Assembly (NCBI GenBank): GCA_937892865.1
Contig: CALBJG010000008.1
Location: 1 to 5,105, forward strand
Direction of reading: 5' to 3'
From: an uncultured Clostridia bacterium
GTDB taxonomy: Bacteria; Bacillota; Clostridia; Oscillospirales; Oscillospiraceae
DNA length: 5,105 nt
The first letter of the stretch is position 1. Each line of letters starts with the position of its first letter. Below, piece after piece: positions 3,556-5,105 of the stretch. Both the position numbers and the translations under genes were made by a program. The notes under the pieces were generated by a model. That model was given only the letters and a program-made list of their open reading frames with translations, was not told where the DNA came from and did not search any database.

Positions 3556-3792
3556 ATGATTTGTTGGAGAGTATCTCACAAATACAAACTTATAGACCAC
3601 ATTGAGCGCAAGGATATTGGAATATACAGTTCTTTAGAGAATGCAGAGAAAGCAGTCGCAACACTAAAGGACAAAAACGGCTTTAAGGATACTGTTGACG
3701 GTTTTAGAATAACGAAAGTATTCACTTTATTTAAGCCTCGCCTTTTAGATAACACATATTGGGTTGACGGGTTTGACACATATATATACTAA
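3556..3792 (+). CDS. Small DUF7336-like protein
   Basis: A 78-residue soluble protein without signal peptide or membrane segment. The layout suggests the DUF7336 family as I remember it: a first strand (MICWRVSHKYKL), then IGIYSSLENAEKAVATLK, a GF-KD-x-x-DGFRI block at about residues 43-51, and a closing WVDGF at 69-73. This pattern of I-G-(I/V)-(Y/F)-S-S followed by an A-E-x-A helix and a C-terminal W-x-x-GF is typical of those small proteins, whose function is unknown. The assignment is from memory and not certain. The start at 3556 is eight bases after AGAGGTG; a TTG at 3550 is possible but closer to the site. The gene is more AT-rich than mscS and tsaC, has its own promoter and ends at a terminator module, which points to an acquired single-gene cassette. 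Confidence 0.75.
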   Translation: MICWRVSHKYKLIDHIERKDIGIYSSLENAEKAVATLKDKNGFKDTVDGFRITKVFTLFKPRLLDNTYWVDGFDTYIY

Positions 3793-3830
3793 TGCAATCG
3801 GTTAGATTAATTTCAATTTGTCGAATAGAT

Positions 3831-3940
3831 AGCGCATAATACTTTTGGTCGTTTTTACCCCTGCTCACACTACTTTTGGTCGCTCCTTCGCACGAAAGAA
3901 ACCTCTTTTGTCTACCAAGACAAGAGAGGTTTTTTCTTTA
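3831..3940 (+). repeat. Repeated terminator module, copy 1
   Basis: ACTTTTGGTC boxes at 3841-3850 and 3872-3881, 31 bases apart, are followed 27 bases after the start of the second box by a hairpin. The module aligns without gaps, apart from the hairpin loop, to 4373-4478 downstream of the next gene. The stretch CACACT before the second box and CGCTCYTTC after it are also shared. Confidence 0.8.
3899..3940 (+). terminator. Terminator of the DUF7336-like gene
   Basis: AAACCTCTTTTGTC (3899-3912) pairs with GACAAGAGAGGTTT (3919-3932), 14 bp including one G-U pair, loop TACCAA, followed by TTTCTTTA. The T-rich tail also supplies the -35 box of the next gene. Confidence 0.88.
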
Positions 3941-3965
3941 CACGAATACAGCGGTATAGTATAAT
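3937..3965 (+). promoter_or_regulatory. Promoter of the DUF4275 gene
   Basis: TTTACA (3937-3942, five of six), 17-base spacer, TATAAT (3960-3965, perfect). The -35 box overlaps the tail of the preceding terminator. The expected start is near 3972, immediately before the ribosome site AAAGGGGTGA (3971-3980), giving a very short leader. Confidence 0.75.
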
Positions 3966-3984
3966 TAAATAAAGGGGTGAGAGT

Positions 3985-4374
3985 ATGGCTTTTTCTATGA
4001 CAAAGCAGAATTTCATCAATCAATGGCTGCGTCATTTTGCGCATGGCATCAATAAGAATCAGTATAAAAAGTATGTCGAGGATCAATATATTTGGCACGT
4101 TTTTTCCTGGGAACTTATCAAACCAGATGGACTGTTGATTGGAGATGCTGCACGGCAAGCTTATAATGATGCTATGAAAACCGAATGCATCTTCTGTGAT
4201 ATATATAATAACGGCGGTGTAACGGACAAACTCTCTCCTCAATATGACACTGCAGAAAAAATCGACGAGAATATGACAGAGTTTTATGTCGTTGCTAAAG
4301 ATTATTCGTGGACATATATTAAAACTCACGAATGCGATCTTTGCGGGCCGTATTTTTTGAGAAATACCCAGTAG
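3985..4374 (+). CDS. DUF4275 family protein
   Basis: A 129-residue soluble protein. It has the marks of DUF4275 as I know that family: an early W (W14) in a helix, YIWHVFSWE at about 35-43, a GDAARQAYNDA helix at about 53-63, a central ECIFCDIYNN strand, and the closing FYVVAKDYSWTYIKTHE with CGPYF near the C terminus (about 120-124). The length is typical. Function is unknown; members often sit as single small genes in accessory regions of Firmicutes, and an immunity-like or regulatory role has no direct support here. Cysteines at 68, 71, 117 and 120 form two C-x-x-C pairs; whether they bind metal is unknown. It has its own promoter, a GGGGTG ribosome site six bases upstream, AT-rich codon use unlike tsaC, and a terminator module right after its stop codon. 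Confidence 0.82.
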   Translation: MAFSMTKQNFINQWLRHFAHGINKNQYKKYVEDQYIWHVFSWELIKPDGLLIGDAARQAYNDAMKTECIFCDIYNNGGVTDKLSPQYDTAEKIDENMTEFYVVAKDYSWTYIKTHECDLCGPYFLRNTQ

Positions 4375-4478
4375 AACACACTACTTTTAGTCTTTCTCGC
4401 CCATACTTACACTACTTTTAGTCGCTCTTTCACAACAAAAAAGTCACTTTTGTCAGCAGACAAAGGTGACTTCTTTCA
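4373..4478 (+). repeat. Repeated terminator module, copy 2
   Basis: ACTTTTAGTC boxes at 4383-4392 and 4414-4423, again 31 bases apart, with the hairpin 27 bases after the second box start, exactly as in copy 1 (3831-3940). It starts at the stop codon of the DUF4275 gene, whereas copy 1 starts about 40 bases after its gene. Confidence 0.8.
4441..4478 (+). terminator. Terminator of the DUF4275 gene
   Basis: AAGTCACTTTTGTC (4441-4454) pairs with GACAAAGGTGACTT (4459-4472), 14 bp with one G-U pair at the same place as in copy 1, loop AGCA, followed by CTTTC. The tail is weaker than that of copy 1. Confidence 0.8.
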
Positions 4479-4626
4479 ATGATATCCGTTCCTTGCGGAA
4501 CGGGTGATATATCTTCGATTCGATATCCAGGTGACCTGGTCGATATATGCCTGACGGCATAAGAAGGAACGGATATCATATCGAAGCTGCAAAGCAGCTA
4601 TATCGAGCGGCAAAGCCGCATATCGA
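4479..4626. repeat. Complex nested palindrome with three ATATCGA boxes
   Basis: A perfect 16-bp inverted repeat (4479-4494 with 4564-4579) encloses about 69 bases. Inside are CCGTTCC-TTGC-GGAACGG (4486-4503), CCAGG-TGA-CCTGG (about 4527-4539) and TATGCC-TGAC-GGCATA (4546-4561). To the right, ATATCGA recurs at 4578, 4600 and 4620, alternating with AGCTGC-AAA-GCAGCT (4585-4599) and GCGGC-AAA-GCCGC (4607-4619). There is no coding frame of note. It fills the gap between the DUF4275 terminator and tsaC and looks like a mobile or repeated intergenic element. Confidence 0.75.
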
Positions 4627-4671
4627 ATTACCTGTGACGATATATTCTCACCCAAGAAAGCAGGTGACAAG

Positions 4672-5105
4672 TTGAATACCCTATATTTATCCGCGGAAGA
4701 TCCCAAAACTCCGGCCATTGCGGCCAATATCATCATGGGAGGCGGTTTGGTGGCCATCCCCACGGAGACCGTCTACGGCTTAGGTGCCAACGGTCTGGAT
4801 GAAGCGGCCGTTGCCAAAATTTTTGAAGCCAAGGGCCGTCCCCAGGACAATCCGCTGATCTTGCACATTGCAGGACCGGAGCAGATTGAGGAATTCGCCC
4901 ATCACATCCCCCAGGGAGCCTACGACCTGGCAGAGCGTTTCTGGCCCGGTCCGCTGACCATCATTCTGCCTGCAAAGGATTTCATCCCCAGGCGGACCAC
5001 CGGAGGCTTAAATACGGTGGGCCTTCGCTGCCCGGACTGCGACATCACCCGGGAAATCATTCGCCTTTCCGGGGTGCCTGTGGCCGCCCCCTCTGCCAAT
5101 ATTTC
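4672..5105 (+). CDS. tsaC: L-threonylcarbamoyladenylate synthase (TsaC/Sua5), 5' part
   Basis: The enzyme makes threonylcarbamoyl-AMP from threonine, bicarbonate and ATP, the first step of the universal t6A modification at position 37 of ANN-decoding tRNAs. The visible 144 residues hold the YrdC fold: GGGLVAIPTETVYGLGA at 23-39, the KxR motif as K54-G-R56 followed by NPL, WPGPLT at 91-96, and the SxN motif as S141-A-N143 at the window edge. K, R, S and N are the nucleotide-binding tetrad of the family. The gene runs off the window, so the TsaC (about 200 residues) and longer Sua5 forms cannot be told apart. The start is TTG at 4672, five bases after AGGTG (4662-4666); no ATG or GTG lies upstream in frame, and the first ATG inside (residue 22) would cut the fold. 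No promoter is evident other than within the palindromic element. Confidence 0.93.
   Translation, partial: MNTLYLSAEDPKTPAIAANIIMGGGLVAIPTETVYGLGANGLDEAAVAKIFEAKGRPQDNPLILHIAGPEQIEEFAHHIPQGAYDLAERFWPGPLTIILPAKDFIPRRTTGGLNTVGLRCPDCDITREIIRLSGVPVAAPSANI

Noticed and set aside
3865..4329. Minus-strand 154-codon open frame
   Set aside because: Antisense to the DUF4275 gene, which has a TTTACA-N17-TATAAT promoter and family motifs; the minus-strand frame also crosses a terminator hairpin.
3831..4478. Integron attC sites
   Set aside because: The repeated modules lack paired core sites of the GTTRRRY type and end in ordinary terminators; no integrase is visible.
4578..4626. CRISPR-like array of ATATCGA repeats
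   Set aside because: The repeat is only 7 bp and spacings are 20-22 bases filled by hairpins, not spacers. No cas gene is present.

Overview
The window looks like chromosomal DNA from a spore-forming gut Clostridium, most likely in the Oscillospiraceae/Ruminococcaceae group. The reasons are an alpha/beta-type small acid-soluble spore protein, strong AGGAGG-type ribosome binding sites, moderate GC in the core genes, and intergenic DNA packed with short palindromic and tandem repeats of the kind common in that group. No species can be named from the sequence alone.

Layout. 1-229: mosaic repeats ending in a strong bidirectional terminator hairpin. 230-781 (minus): an Idi-like NUDIX hydrolase with its own -10 box. 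840-1316: a dense gene-free mosaic of 7-bp tandem repeats, REP-like palindromes and stacked hairpins. 1317-1600: gene-free, but it holds a good candidate for an unannotated small RNA on the minus strand: a TTGACA-N17-TACACT promoter, then one 12-bp-closed stem-loop, then a T-run. 1683-1795: a second copy of a repeat also present at 1210-1309, whose long hairpin runs into the 3' end of tRNA-Leu(UAA) (1788-1874, minus). 2054-2248 (minus): the spore protein. 2499-3299 (plus): an MscS-type mechanosensitive channel with its terminator.

3381-4478 is a visibly more AT-rich segment holding two small accessory genes, a DUF7336-like protein and a DUF4275-family protein. Each is followed by a copy of the same terminator module: two ACTTTTRGTC boxes 31 bp apart, then a hairpin whose arms differ between copies but stay paired. 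4479-4626 is an elaborate nested palindrome with three ATATCGA boxes alternating with small hairpins. The window ends inside a tsaC/sua5 gene (threonylcarbamoyl-AMP synthase, tRNA t6A pathway), which starts at TTG 4672.

The genes do not form one pathway. Most are single transcription units: Nudix, tRNA-Leu and spore protein on the minus strand; mscS, the two small genes and tsaC on the plus strand. The main novelty lies in the non-coding DNA: the sRNA candidate, the covarying terminator modules, and the repeat hairpin fused to the tRNA end.
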